In this document: positions 28,418 to 37,989 of the stretch, one piece after another | How the letters are laid out: every line of letters begins with the position of its first letter | How positions within the stretch are numbered: the first letter of the stretch is position 1 | The notes under the pieces: model-generated | Database searches by the model: none | Told to the model about the DNA's origin: nothing | What the model saw: the letters and a program-made list of their open reading frames with translations, nothing else | Position numbers and translations under genes: made by a program | From: G965276675 sp965276675 | Lineage (GTDB): Bacteria; Acidobacteriota; Terriglobia; Terriglobales; Acidobacteriaceae | DNA: 64,000 nucleotides | NCBI GenBank assembly: GCA_965276675.1 | Contig: OZ255624.1 | Coordinates: 2,852,001-2,916,000 of the forward strand | Direction: 5' to 3'

Positions 28418-29824
28418 TCAGGTCTGCACTGCGTTCTGCTGTCCAGCCTGCACTCGATGGAGCGAACGGGCATCGTGCGCCCAGCGCCACAGAACCAGAA
28501 TCGCAATCAAGATCAGCGCTAGCGTGAGTCCAATCCAAAGCCCAAAGATGCCCTGCTTCCCGGGAAAGCAGAGCGCGTAGCCCGGCGGCAGTCCCACCAG
28601 CCAGTAGCCAAGGAGCGTAACCACCATGGGAATGCGTGTCTCCCCCAACCCGCGCAGTGCGCCAGTCGCGACCGTCTGCACGCCGTCGAAGATCTGGAAC
28701 GCAGCGGCCAAAGCCAGCAGTGGCAGCCCCAGCGCGACGACCTGCCGGTCATGTGTATAAATGTGCAGAATGGGCGTAGGCAGGACCACAAAGACGACTG
28801 CAGCCAACGCCATGAATCCGGAGCCGATAGCAAGCGAAAGCCATCCAGCACGACGGGCCCGCGGCGCATCTCCGGCGCCGATCGCGTGACCGACAGCAAC
28901 GGCAGCCGCGGTGGAAACGCCGAGCGGCACCATGAAGCTGGTGCTGGCGCAATTGAGCACAATCTGATGCGCCGCCAGTGCTGCCGGACTGAGCCGCCCG
29001 GCCAGCAGCGTAACGACCCCAAAGGCGCCCACTTCCATGACAAGCTGTCCGGCACCCGGAACGCCCAGCTTGATCAAGGTGCGCAGACGCTTTATCTGCG
29101 GCCCTGGCCAGTGTGAGAAAAGCGGATGGCCCCGCGCCGCTTCGTGCCGCCACGCCACGACGACAAGGACACCGGCCATGTACACCCGCGCCGCGCAGGT
29201 GGAAAGCGCCGAACCGCGAACGCCCATCGCCGGAAAGCCCAGCTTGCCCTCGATGAGAACCCAATTGCCAAACCAGTTGATGAGGTTTGCAGAGACCAAA
29301 GCGAAGGTCACCGGGCGCACGCGGCCGACGCCCTGGAGATAGCGGCGAAAGGTCGCATACAGCAGTAGCGGCAGCGTGCCCCAGTTCAGCAGGCGCAGAT
29401 AGGCGGTGGCTTCGCCGGCGACCTGCGCGTTCATGCCGATGCGAGAGTAGATGAGTGGCAGCAGCCATACCAGCAGCATGCAAGGCGGCGTGTACGCCAG
29501 CACCAGATAGACGCCCTCCGCCAGCCAGCGATGGCATTCATCGTAATCGCGCCGCCCCCAGGCTTGGGAGACCAGCGTATCGAGTCCAAGCAGCAGTCCG
29601 ATGCCGAAGAGGGCCGGCGCGTAGTAGGTTGCATTGGAGATACCGACGGCGCCAATGGCCTCAGGCCCGATGCGGCCAACCATGATGGTGTCGACCACGC
29701 CCATGGCGACCCAGCCGAGTTCGGAGAGCACCACGGGTATCGCCAGCGCCAGCAAAGCCCGCAGCTCAAGTCCGAGATCGTAGTGCGTCTTCGGGGCTGC
29801 CGGGCTGGAGCCGATGCGCTGCAT
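28418..29824 (-). CDS. MATE-family multidrug/cation antiporter
   Basis: A 468-residue inner-membrane exporter with about twelve hydrophobic helices in two similar halves. Typical MATE segments are LGWVAMGVVDTIMVGRIGPE near the N-terminus, QAWGRRDYDECHRWL after helix 2, and PLGVSTAAAVAVGHAIGAGD in the second half. It would expel organic cations or drugs against Na+ or H+. The ATG at 29824 begins a short hydrophilic lead before the first helix, as usual. It is transcribed toward bshA and appears to be a single-gene unit. Confidence 0.93.
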   Translation of the reverse strand: MQRIGSSPAAPKTHYDLGLELRALLALAIPVVLSELGWVAMGVVDTIMVGRIGPEAIGAVGISNATYYAPALFGIGLLLGLDTLVSQAWGRRDYDECHRWLAEGVYLVLAYTPPCMLLVWLLPLIYSRIGMNAQVAGEATAYLRLLNWGTLPLLLYATFRRYLQGVGRVRPVTFALVSANLINWFGNWVLIEGKLGFPAMGVRGSALSTCAARVYMAGVLVVVAWRHEAARGHPLFSHWPGPQIKRLRTLIKLGVPGAGQLVMEVGAFGVVTLLAGRLSPAALAAHQIVLNCASTSFMVPLGVSTAAAVAVGHAIGAGDAPRARRAGWLSLAIGSGFMALAAVVFVVLPTPILHIYTHDRQVVALGLPLLALAAAFQIFDGVQTVATGALRGLGETRIPMVVTLLGYWLVGLPPGYALCFPGKQGIFGLWIGLTLALILIAILVLWRWAHDARSLHRVQAGQQNAVQT

Positions 29825-30097
29825 GATGCCACTCTACAGGGTGGGCGCGCGCCGCATCCATCTTGGCACATTCCAACTCTCGGACCACGAGCAGTTCCCT
29901 TCCAGGTCTTTCGCGCGGCCGCGCCACTCATGTATCCGTAACCATTACAAATGTGCATTGGGCAGATAAAGGCGACCGTGGAGTTCTGAATCACCTCACA
30001 GTGAACGTGAGAAGAAGCGCAATTTGACAGAGCCGCTGGCTGTTCGCAATACAGATCGGAGCGACGGCGATATGTTACATTCAGTGGAGACCGCGAT

Positions 30098-30185
30098 GGA
30101 GAGTTGGCCGAGTGGCTGAAGGCGCACGCTTGGAAAGCGTGTTTACCGCAAGGTAACGAGGGTTCGAATCCCTCACTCTCCGCCA
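30098..30185 (+). tRNA. tRNA-Ser (anticodon GGA)
   Basis: Class II cloverleaf: acceptor GGAGAGT with ACTCTCC, D-arm GGCCGAGTGGCTGAAGGC, anticodon stem CACGC/GCGTG with loop TTGGAAA, a variable arm of about 18 bases, and T-loop GGGTTCGAATCCC. Discriminator G and CCA are encoded at the 3' end (30182-30185). Confidence 0.97.
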
Positions 30186-30548
30186 GACCGTTTGCCCCTT
30201 TCACTCTCTCGGCCAGCCCCGCGCATATCCCGAGCAAAAGTTAGAAAACGGTGCTCTGCCCACATCCCCCGGTGCGATTCGCCGCAATGGCGTTGGCAGC
30301 AATGGCGCCCGCTGGCTACACACCGGCGGAATCTTTTCCGCGCTCTCCGCCTCTGCTCCCGTCGGCGGCGACCTCGTCTCCCACCAGGCCATCGATGCGG
30401 GAACGCCAGAACTCATTACAGAACGCGCTCGCGCCTACGTCGTCTGTCTGGCCGCGGCCCGCCGCGAGATGGCTGACGCCGCGCTTCAATGATGCCTGGT
30501 CAGTCGTAGTTTCCGCAATCCCCGTTTCGCGGGATCTGAGAGCAGCCA
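30186..30548. other. Gap downstream of tRNA-Ser with no supported gene
   Basis: About 360 bases between tRNA-Ser and the kinase remnant. The open frames here have no recognisable domain or ribosome site. No repeat of the tRNA 3' end or integrase remnant was seen. Confidence 0.5.
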
Positions 30549-31786
30549 TTAGCGACTTACGGCGTCGAATGGCAGGAACAGGGTGAAAACGGTACCTCTG
30601 CAGCCTTCTCGTTGTCTGCTTCGGACCCGGAGCGCGCCGTGATGCCGCGTTACGATCTCCTGGCTCACCCAAAGCCCCAGCCCGGTCCCATTCATTTCTT
30701 TGGTTGTGAAAAACGGATCGAAGATCTTCTTTAAGACTTGAGGGCTGATGCCGCCGCCTGTATCGGCGAAGGTCAGCATGAGGCCCTGCCCGCCAGTAAG
30801 CCAATTCGTCGCTTCGCGGCTGCGTATGAGCAGGCGCCCACCGGTCGGGTGCATAGCGTCGATGGCGTTGCCGATCAGATTGTTGACTACTTGCCGGATC
30901 TCGCCTTCGAAGCACCTGACCGGCTTGAGAGCGCGTTTACGCAACTCGACCTTTACCTGCGAGTTCACAATGCGGCCTTGATCTGTAACGAGATGTTCAG
31001 CGGTTCCGGGTATTCAGTTCCAAACTCCCCCGCAAGTCCCTCGTCCATCGCCCGATGGTAGTGATACACGTAGGGCGAGCCTTCATAGACCATAGCCGGG
31101 AAAGCCTCCCACGCATCCCTTCCCAGAACGTCCTCGCTGGCTTGCAAGATCTCTTGTCCGCGTTTATTCAGGTAGGTGAACCGCCACTCCCGGTCGAGTA
31201 CGGCTACTGCATCGGTCGTGACCTCAAGCACCTGTTTCAACCGCTCCGCAATGCGGTCACGGTCACGACCTATAAGCACCGCCTCGGTCGCGTTCTGGCA
31301 TGTGATGAATATCCCGGCTATCTGCTCTCCCTCGTTAACCGGAGTGAGAGTATAGTCCCAGAAAAAGTCTTCCATCCGTCCATCTTTTTCGAGAGGGATG
31401 AGGACGTTGTGCTCAACGGTAGTGCCGCCTAAGCTCAAGACCGCCTCGTACTGCGGGCCAATGTGATACCAGGCATCCTTCCAGACCTGGCGGGCGGATT
31501 GGCCCAGCGCCTCTGGGTGCCTGTCACCCAGAATGGTTTCATACTCGTCGTTGTAGATCATGGTCATCTCGGCTCCCCAATCGACCACTGCAGGGCGCGG
31601 GTAGGAGAGCACAACGTTTACCATCGTGAGAAGCGCTTCTGACCAGCTCTCGATGGGACCGAGGGGCGTCGAACTCCAATCGTGAGCACGGACGAGTTCC
31701 GCCATCTCACCGGTACCCTTTACAAGGGTTCTTGTCCGTCCAAGTGTGGTGCCGTTGTGGGACTGGAAGAATGGAGATGGGTTCAA
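30549..31786 (-). pseudogene. PAS-domain histidine kinase with internal deletion and frame change
   Basis: The upstream part (30965-31786) encodes two PAS-like modules, with AHDWSSTPLGPIESWSEALL and, later, ERLKQVLEVTTDAVAVLDRE. It breaks off inside the second PAS at EFGTEYPEPLN. The downstream part (30549-30968), in another frame, has the ATPase domain: N-box VVNNLIGNAIDAM, G1 FADTGGGI, and G2 NGTGLGLWVSQEIV. The end of PAS and the whole HisKA helix pair with the phosphoryl-accepting His are missing. A single indel could not restore them, so the gene has lost roughly 100 or more residues and is non-functional as a classical kinase. No response-regulator gene is adjacent. Confidence 0.82.
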
Positions 31787-32399
31787 GGACTTTGCCTCTC
31801 TCGTTTGATGGACTCCCTGAGCGCTCGTGAGAGTTCACACTGACACTCTAGGGCGACGATCAAAGGCGTCTTGGACATTCTTCTCTTTCGTTATGCCAAG
31901 TCTGCTGCAATTCCATTTACCCACCCCAGTTGGTCGGCTCGACACGCCTTTATAGAGCGAATCGCTTCCATATTGCCTGAAAACTCTCGTTTTCAATAAC
32001 TCCGAATTCATCGTCAACTACAACTATTGAGCTATTTCCGTGTCCAATCAGGACCAGGCTAATCGTTGACTACAGCCATTAGCCTGGGAGGTAATGATGA
32101 ACATCAGCGCGCTCTCGTCAACAAACGATGCGCATCCTTCCACGTCGGCAGGCGTAACGAAGAGAACTTCTGTTTCGACCAGATGGAATCCCGCCGATGG
32201 AGCAAGCTCGACGGCCTACCTGACAGCAGAGGATGTCGCCACGCTGGATCAATTGTGTTGAAAGAGCAGCATCGCGGATATCGAGACCAACCCTAACGGG
32301 CGCAAACTGGTCGAAAGCGTAAGATACCCGCAGCGCTTGAGAATCCTTGGTGCGTGATCTCTTACCTCGATACCTAGACACATCGCTGACCCGTGCAGC
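31787..32399. other. Intergenic region, AT-richer than its surroundings
   Basis: About 610 bases between the kinase remnant and the radical SAM gene (which ends at 32400). It contains one plausible small gene at 32094-32261, listed separately. The remaining frames are short and lack starts with ribosome sites. No RNA gene or transposon was recognised. Confidence 0.4.
32094..32261 (+). CDS. Possible 55-residue protein of unknown function
   Basis: A short frame starting with two consecutive ATG codons and preceded by GGGAGGT, a good ribosome-binding site at suitable distance. The product (begins MMNISALSSTNDAHPSTSAG, ends DVATLDQLC) is Ser/Thr-rich with a short acidic helix at its end. It has no recognisable domain. 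The strong ribosome site is the main argument; length and lack of homologues in memory keep confidence low. Confidence 0.35.
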   Translation: MMNISALSSTNDAHPSTSAGVTKRTSVSTRWNPADGASSTAYLTAEDVATLDQLC

Positions 32400-34061
32400 T
32401 CACTGATAGCAAAGCTCTGCCTCTTCCAGATCGCGACAGTGCTGCTCAAGCTCTTCAGCCACCACTGGCGCGTATTTCAGAAAGTGGTTTGCCGACATCA
32501 GCACCATGAAACCCAGCCACATCTTCGCCGGCTGACGACTCCACTTGCGAATAGCTAGCAGTAAAAACCGCCAGTACGCGCGCCGGTATGTGGAGCGGAC
32601 TCCTTGCAGCCACATCGATGAAAAGAAGACGCGCAGGTTGTAAAGCATTGGTAGCTCGGGAGGCCGCTGCGTCGGGCGGGGTTGCCACGACTCGATCGAG
32701 CTGAACGCGCGACGGAAGTAGGACTCCGGCGTATATAGACCGGCTAGCAAGCCGCTCAGTCCGCGCAGCAGCACGGGCAGAGGCAATACCGTCCGGAAGT
32801 TTGGCGGGCTGAAGTTCGAGGTCGCCTGGCTATCCTCGATCAGCCGTCCTTCGCGCTTCATCCGGTCGAAGAGCGCAGTGGTGGGCGGCGCCTGCAGCAC
32901 GCCAGCCATCGCCCAGGCGATCGCAGTCTTGTCGATGAACTGCAGCTGCCGTTCAAAAATAGTCTCGTCATCGGAGTCAAAGCCGACGATAAATCCAGCC
33001 AGGACCCACAGTCCGCTCTCCCGGATCTTCTGCACCTGTGTGACTAGGTCGCCGCGAAGGTTTTGGAACTTTGACGATCCCTTCAGCGCCTCTGCCGACG
33101 GCGTCTCGATCCCCAGAAACACATACATGAAGTTCGCCTCGACCATCGAGGCCAGCAGTTCAGGCCGGTCTGCCAGATCGATCGACGCCTCCGTGTAGAA
33201 CGAGACCGGGCGTCCGTTGCGCTCCTGCCAGGCAGCAAGCTCCCGCGTCAGCCCCAACGCGAGTTTGTGGTTGCCGATGAAGTTATCGTCAACGATAAAC
33301 ACCTCATTGCGCCAGCCGAGCCGCCGCAGTGTGTCCAGCTCCGCGATGATCTGCGACGGGCTCTTCGCCCTCGGCCTTCGTCCATAGATCGTGATAATGT
33401 CGCAAAACTCACACTGAAACGGGCACCCGCGCGAAAACTGCACCGGCATGGAGGTGTATTCATGCATGTGAAGCAAGTCGAAGCGCGGTACCGGACTACG
33501 CGACATGTCCGGCTTGTCGGTGATGCGGTAAAGGGCGTGCGCAGTGCCGTTCTCCAGCGCCTCGGCAATGCCGGCGAAGACCTCCTCCGCCTCTCCCACC
33601 AGCACGTGATCCGCCTTTGACAGCATCAACTCGGGTTCGCTGCTGGCCCACGGACCTCCGATAAAGCTCCTGCGCCCCAGCGAGCGAGCACGCGCCAGCA
33701 CGTCCAACGCGTCGAAACGCTGCGCGTGCATCGCGCTCACCATCACCAGGTCGGCCCACAGCAGGTCCTCGTCCCGCAACTCTTCGAAGGCCAGGTCGAG
33801 CAGGCGGATATTCCACGTTGGCGGACAGAGCGCCGCCACGGTAATCAGTCCCAGCGGCGGCATCACCGAGCGCTCCGGAATCATCTCCAGCACACCTTCG
33901 AAACCCCAGAACGAACGCGGAAACCGCGGCCAAATCATGAGCGCCTTCAGGTTGGGGCCGAGGGGCGGAAAAGTATCCGCCGAGTCGTACTTAGGCAGGA
34001 CGGAGTCGGATTTGGGAAGAACGGACAGTTGCTGGAGCAGGTCGGTCGGAGACACGGGCAT
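32400..34061 (-). CDS. B12-binding radical SAM protein (DUF4070 type)
   Basis: A 553-residue enzyme with an N-terminal cobalamin-binding-like domain (about residues 60-175, MPPLGLITVAALCP to VGEAEEVFAGI). The radical SAM core has its Fe-S cysteines at 213, 217 and 220 (RGCPFQCEFCDIITIYGR). The C-terminal part resembles DUF4070. This architecture includes hopanoid methylases and other lipid- or cofactor-modifying enzymes; the CDIITIYGR stretch is close to the hopanoid-methylase subgroup, but specificity cannot be fixed by eye. It is a single gene, convergent with nothing and divergent from lpxD. Cytoplasmic or membrane-associated action is expected. Confidence 0.87.
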   Translation of the reverse strand: MPVSPTDLLQQLSVLPKSDSVLPKYDSADTFPPLGPNLKALMIWPRFPRSFWGFEGVLEMIPERSVMPPLGLITVAALCPPTWNIRLLDLAFEELRDEDLLWADLVMVSAMHAQRFDALDVLARARSLGRRSFIGGPWASSEPELMLSKADHVLVGEAEEVFAGIAEALENGTAHALYRITDKPDMSRSPVPRFDLLHMHEYTSMPVQFSRGCPFQCEFCDIITIYGRRPRAKSPSQIIAELDTLRRLGWRNEVFIVDDNFIGNHKLALGLTRELAAWQERNGRPVSFYTEASIDLADRPELLASMVEANFMYVFLGIETPSAEALKGSSKFQNLRGDLVTQVQKIRESGLWVLAGFIVGFDSDDETIFERQLQFIDKTAIAWAMAGVLQAPPTTALFDRMKREGRLIEDSQATSNFSPPNFRTVLPLPVLLRGLSGLLAGLYTPESYFRRAFSSIESWQPRPTQRPPELPMLYNLRVFFSSMWLQGVRSTYRRAYWRFLLLAIRKWSRQPAKMWLGFMVLMSANHFLKYAPVVAEELEQHCRDLEEAELCYQ

Positions 34062-34339
34062 TGCTACTCTCCACTGGAACGGGACATTTGCCGAGGTACG
34101 CCTGCCCCGGGTTGCGGATACGACTTAGCATCCATCGAGAACCGGCGCTCTGATGCCTAAACTTTGTGGGATGGTTACCGGCGGCAAATCGGCTGCATTT
34201 GCTCTGATTATGCACTTTTATGTACTTTGCTTTCAGAACTCGGATCGCTATCCGCCATACGGGCCTCGCACTCCCAGGCGAGCCATGCCGGAGCCGCCTC
34301 TAAATGGGCCGTCAACTCCCTCCCGCTACAATCCAGGGT

Positions 34340-35383
34340 ATGAAGTTGCACGCATTAGCCGAGATCCTTCATGCCACCCTCCAGGGCGATGGAGAAGCCG
34401 AGATCACAGGTGTGGCCGGCATCGAAGACGCGGCTCCTGGCCAACTTACCTTCGTCGCCAATCCCCGCTACGCCGCCGCAGCCCGCACCACCCCCGCTGG
34501 CGCGGTTCTGGTTGCGGATGACTTCCCAGCCATCGCCGCCGCCACCTTGCGCACGGCCAATCCATACCTCGCCTTCGCCCGGGCCATCGAGCTCTTCCAC
34601 CAGCCGGTCATCTATCCTCCGGAGATTCACCCCACCGCCGCCATCGACCCTACGGCAACGATCGGTGCAGGCGCCCACATCGGCGCCTTTGTTGCCATCG
34701 GAGCCGGAGCAAAAATCGGCGATAACGCCACCCTGCTCCCCCACGTCGTCATCTACCCCGAAGTCAACATCGGCCAAGCCTTCTTCGCCCACGCCCACGC
34801 CGTCGTGCGCGAACGCTGCCAACTGGGCGACCGGGTCATCCTCGGCAACGGAGCCGTCATCGGCGGCGACGGCTTTGGCTTCGCCAAAAACAACGACGGC
34901 TCTTGGTACAAAATCCATCAGTCCGGCCCGGTAATCGTCGGCGACGACGTGGAGATCCAATCCAACGCCTGCATCGACCGGGCCAGTATTGGCGCGACGG
35001 AGATCGCGCGGGGGACGAAGATCGACAACTTGGTCCAGGTAGGCCATGGTTCCCGGATCGGGGAGAACACGCTACTCTGCTCTCAGGTCGGCCTCGCCGG
35101 ATCGACAGAGATTGGCCGCAATGTCGTCCTCACCGGCCAGGTTGGCGTCGCTGGACACTGCCGGATCGGAGATGGCGTAGTCGCCACGGCGCAGTCGGGA
35201 ATCGCGAACGATGTCGCCCCAGGGAAAGTGGTCAGTGGCTATCCGGCAATTGACAATCGGCAGTGGCTTCGCGCCTCCGCGGTCTTCAACCGGCTTCCTG
35301 CCTTGCTCAAGCGTATACAACGTATCCCGGATACAGCCGCCCCAGACAAGCCTGCCCCAGATAACTCCGAGGGGCCCGAGTGA
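34340..35383 (+). CDS. lpxD: UDP-3-O-acylglucosamine N-acyltransferase
   Basis: Third step of lipid A synthesis: adds a hydroxyacyl chain from acyl-ACP to the 2-amino group of UDP-3-O-acylglucosamine. The 347-residue protein has an N-terminal uridine-binding domain (LTFVANPRYAAAARTT) and then left-handed beta-helix hexapeptide repeats. It contains the catalytic-His region VIGGDGFGFAKNNDG and IDNLVQVGHGSRIGENTLL. ATG 34340 (MKLHALAEIL) fits the family start; the upstream extension does not. It heads a likely operon with the REC-PAS gene 54 bases downstream. Confidence 0.95.
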   Translation: MKLHALAEILHATLQGDGEAEITGVAGIEDAAPGQLTFVANPRYAAAARTTPAGAVLVADDFPAIAAATLRTANPYLAFARAIELFHQPVIYPPEIHPTAAIDPTATIGAGAHIGAFVAIGAGAKIGDNATLLPHVVIYPEVNIGQAFFAHAHAVVRERCQLGDRVILGNGAVIGGDGFGFAKNNDGSWYKIHQSGPVIVGDDVEIQSNACIDRASIGATEIARGTKIDNLVQVGHGSRIGENTLLCSQVGLAGSTEIGRNVVLTGQVGVAGHCRIGDGVVATAQSGIANDVAPGKVVSGYPAIDNRQWLRASAVFNRLPALLKRIQRIPDTAAPDKPAPDNSEGPE

Positions 35384-35437
35384 CTCCGTGCGCCTCCCAA
35401 GCGGCAACCCCAACCTTTTCTGCATCGTACAAATTTC

Positions 35438-36247
35438 ATGTCCGATCTAGAAGGTCCTACGTCCGAGGAGCAGGGCGCCGCGACCGCGGTGACTGAAGCT
35501 CCAATCCGAGTTCTGTTGCTCGATGATCATCCCGAGAACCTCCTCCTGCGGTCGACCATCCTCCGCAAGCACGGCTACTTGACGGAGACCGCCGACTCCA
35601 TCGCGGATGCCACCAAGGTGCTCGACCAGATCGACATCGCCGTGCTCGACTACCACCTGGGGGAGGGCAAATTCGGCACCGATGTTGCTGCAGAGCTGCG
35701 CGAACGCCGTCCCGAGGTCCCCATCATCATTCTCTCGGCCACCCTCGAGCGGCGCTTTGGCGGCGTCGAGGACATGCATCTGCTCAAGGGCTACAGCTCC
35801 GTCGATGACCTCATCACCGCCCTCCGCTCCTTCGAAGCCAAGCGCCGCGGCAAGCCGGTCGTCGTCGACGCCCGCGACTTCTTCTACTCCCGCATCAACA
35901 TGGCCATGGGCGATGAGGTGGTTCTCGAAATTCTGGACGTCAACGGCAACTGGCAGTATGTCAACGACACCTGCGCCCGTCTGCTAGGCCAGCCTCGCGA
36001 CTGGTTCGTCGGACGGAACATGTTCGTCGAGATGCCGGAGCTCGCCCCCGACTGGCGCGATATTCTGCGCACCGTTGCGATCGATCGCGAGACCTACATC
36101 GACCGCACCTTCCGCGGGCTCATGAACTTGCCGCGCAAAGGCGAGGAGTGGGTCTGGAACGTGCTCGCGTTCCCTATCAAACTCCATAACAACCAGACCG
36201 GCGTGGTCATCAGTGCACGCATCCTGGATCGGAAGCCAACCGTATGA
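35438..36247 (+). CDS. Response regulator receiver with C-terminal PAS domain
   Basis: A 269-residue signalling protein. The receiver domain (about residues 23-135) has the acidic pair D29-D30 and phosphoacceptor D71 in AVLDYHLGEG. It also has the switch Ser in IIILSATLE and a Lys in LLKGYSS. A PAS domain follows at about residues 150-265 (VLEILDVNGNWQYVNDTCAR). There is no DNA-binding or enzymatic output, so signalling would be through protein contact. Its stop overlaps the following lipoprotein gene by four bases. No cognate kinase lies nearby apart from the broken one at 30.5-31.8 kb. Confidence 0.9.
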   Translation: MSDLEGPTSEEQGAATAVTEAPIRVLLLDDHPENLLLRSTILRKHGYLTETADSIADATKVLDQIDIAVLDYHLGEGKFGTDVAAELRERRPEVPIIILSATLERRFGGVEDMHLLKGYSSVDDLITALRSFEAKRRGKPVVVDARDFFYSRINMAMGDEVVLEILDVNGNWQYVNDTCARLLGQPRDWFVGRNMFVEMPELAPDWRDILRTVAIDRETYIDRTFRGLMNLPRKGEEWVWNVLAFPIKLHNNQTGVVISARILDRKPTV

Positions 36248-36645
36248 GATCAGCCCAACCCTACCTATCGCGCAAACGCCTTCTCTCGCTCGCCGCTTTG
36301 GCTGTCCTGCCGCTCGCCGGCTGCCATTCCAGGGCAGCCACCGGCACTCCGCCGGACCGCTTTGAGATCACGGTCCGGAATGAAGGACCGGAGATCCGAC
36401 AGCTCGAGATCGACTACCCCAGCGCCAGCTTTGGCCGCGACAAATTGGAGAGCGGGCAGGTCTACACCTACCAGCCCAAGATTATCGGCGAGGGCCCGAT
36501 CAAGGTCGCCTTCACGGACATCGCCGGCAAACCCCACACCGCCTCCGGGCCCGTAGTCAAAGAGGGCCTCAAGAAGAATCTCGTCATCTCCATCGGCGAG
36601 TACAGCAACGTGCGCTTTCAAGACCTACCAAATGCGACGCGCTAG
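36244..36645 (+). CDS. Small lipoprotein of unknown function
   Basis: A 133-residue protein with a lipobox signal peptide: basic start, hydrophobic LLSLAALAVLPLAGC, with the lipidated Cys at about residue 27. The mature part is beta-rich (FEITVRNEGPEIRQLEIDYP), without a family I can name. ATGA overlap with the REC-PAS gene implies coupled translation. The protein is probably attached to the outer or inner membrane facing the periplasm. Confidence 0.85.
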   Translation: MRSAQPYLSRKRLLSLAALAVLPLAGCHSRAATGTPPDRFEITVRNEGPEIRQLEIDYPSASFGRDKLESGQVYTYQPKIIGEGPIKVAFTDIAGKPHTASGPVVKEGLKKNLVISIGEYSNVRFQDLPNATR

Positions 36646-36790
36646 CACAATCTAGGGTCACCACACCAACGTCGAAAATAGTACGCTTAGCTCCCGTCCT
36701 GGCAATCGAGTGCAGCTCTCACACCCGTAGTTACTGAAACTGCCCTGCGGGCACTTCGATCTCTGAGCCGATCATGGTAGATTGCGCAGC

Positions 36791-37315
36791 ATGAGTTTCG
36801 TGATCCGACAAGCCGAACTCGGCGACGCGGCTGGCATCGCAGGCGTTCACGTTGAGAGTTGGAAGACGACCTATCCAGGCATCGTCCCGGATGCGTTCCT
36901 TGCCTCTTTGGACACAAAGGCTCGTACCCAAAGCTGGCGAGAGCAATTAACGGGTGGCGCCACGCTGATCCTGGTAGCTGTAGATAAGGCAGAAATCATT
37001 GGGTTCGCCTGTGGTGGACCAATCCGTGAGCCGACCGCTGATTACGACGCGGAACTCTACGCCATCTACGTGCTGCTTGGCGCACAACGGCAGGGCGCAG
37101 GGCGCTTGCTCTTCCATGCCGTGGCGGCCGGTCTGCACGCCAGCGGCTTCAAGAGCCTGCTGTTGTGGGTACTTGAAGCAAACCCGTCCGAATCGTTTTA
37201 CAGGCACCTCGGAGGCATCCGAGTAGCTCAGAAGATGATTCAGATCGGAGGCGCCGATCTGCCCGAGATCGCCTTGGGCTGGCCGGAGATAAATCGCCTC
37301 ATCGATGCCGAATAG
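36791..37315 (+). CDS. GNAT-family N-acetyltransferase
   Basis: A 174-residue acetyl-CoA-dependent transferase. It shows the GNAT opening FVIRQAELGDAAGIAGVHVE and the central beta-strand AELYAIYVLLGAQRQGAGRLL, which contains the acetyl-CoA-binding pattern QRQGAGR. LLLWVLEANPSESFYRHLGG is the conserved fourth-motif region. ATG 36791 is used; an upstream TTG is possible but has no ribosome site. The substrate is unknown. Confidence 0.9.
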   Translation: MSFVIRQAELGDAAGIAGVHVESWKTTYPGIVPDAFLASLDTKARTQSWREQLTGGATLILVAVDKAEIIGFACGGPIREPTADYDAELYAIYVLLGAQRQGAGRLLFHAVAAGLHASGFKSLLLWVLEANPSESFYRHLGGIRVAQKMIQIGGADLPEIALGWPEINRLIDAE

Positions 37316-37389
37316 CTTTCCGTGCTGCATGATCCGCGATGGAAGACTTCATCATCTGAAATTCCGTTTCAGCCATCAATTTCCTTCCC

Positions 37390-37989
37390 TCACCACAAAC
37401 CTTCCCGCGCATAAGGCCGCGACCACAAAGCAATGCTGAGCAGCACGGCGCGGGTCCAAGCGGCCTCCATGCGGCTGAGTTCGCTCTCCGGCCTGCCGGT
37501 TAGGGCCAGGAAGGGCCCAATCGTCGTGATCACTACAGCAGAAAAGCCGATTGTGTATCGTTGCGGGACTATGGGGGGAGTGTGTCCTCCATCTGCCTGG
37601 TTTTTCTTTGCCGGCGTGTGGCGAAGACCGATCTCTTCCTGATAGTTAAGCCAATCCTGGTCGTGAGGCCGAAGGCAGAGGTCTGATATCCACTGCACGA
37701 ACCTGCGCTTGACCGCGGCTTTATATGCCTCGTCCGGCACGCCATCGGCTCTCAGGAACCACGCACTCAAGTGGGGTTGACGAGCAATCGCAGCGCGCCA
37801 TTCATCGACGATCCGTTCGGCCTGGGGCACAAGCGTCTCTGCTGCCGCAAGAAGCCATTTCGCATCCTCGCCGGTCCATCCGACAGCTTCTTCGAGTTGT
37901 CGCAATTCCGCGATGCTCACCGGCGCTGCGGAAACGGCCGCCGCGCCGTAGTCATACCCGGGTATTGCGGCTGCCTCCGTTTCGCTCAT
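37390..37989 (-). CDS. Protoglobin-domain protein (heme-binding)
   Basis: A 199-residue single-domain globin of the protoglobin/globin-coupled-sensor family, which binds heme and gases such as O2, NO or CO. The proximal His is H124 in NYQEEIGLRHTPAKKNQADG, and PPIVPQRYTIGFSAVVITTI and LSIALWSRPYAREG are further family signatures. No methyl-accepting or GGDEF output is fused to it, so it may act as a gas carrier, enzyme or free sensor. Its start overlaps the stop of the NIPSNAP gene by four bases. The pair is divergent from an ArsR-like regulator. Confidence 0.9.
   Translation of the reverse strand: MSETEAAAIPGYDYGAAAVSAAPVSIAELRQLEEAVGWTGEDAKWLLAAAETLVPQAERIVDEWRAAIARQPHLSAWFLRADGVPDEAYKAAVKRRFVQWISDLCLRPHDQDWLNYQEEIGLRHTPAKKNQADGGHTPPIVPQRYTIGFSAVVITTIGPFLALTGRPESELSRMEAAWTRAVLLSIALWSRPYAREGLW

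Noticed and set aside
30251..30586. Gene just after tRNA-Ser
   Set aside because: Frame runs into the 3' end of the kinase remnant and has no domain or start signal.
31835..32017. Short minus-strand frame near the kinase remnant
   Set aside because: Basic, low-information sequence without a ribosome site or homology.
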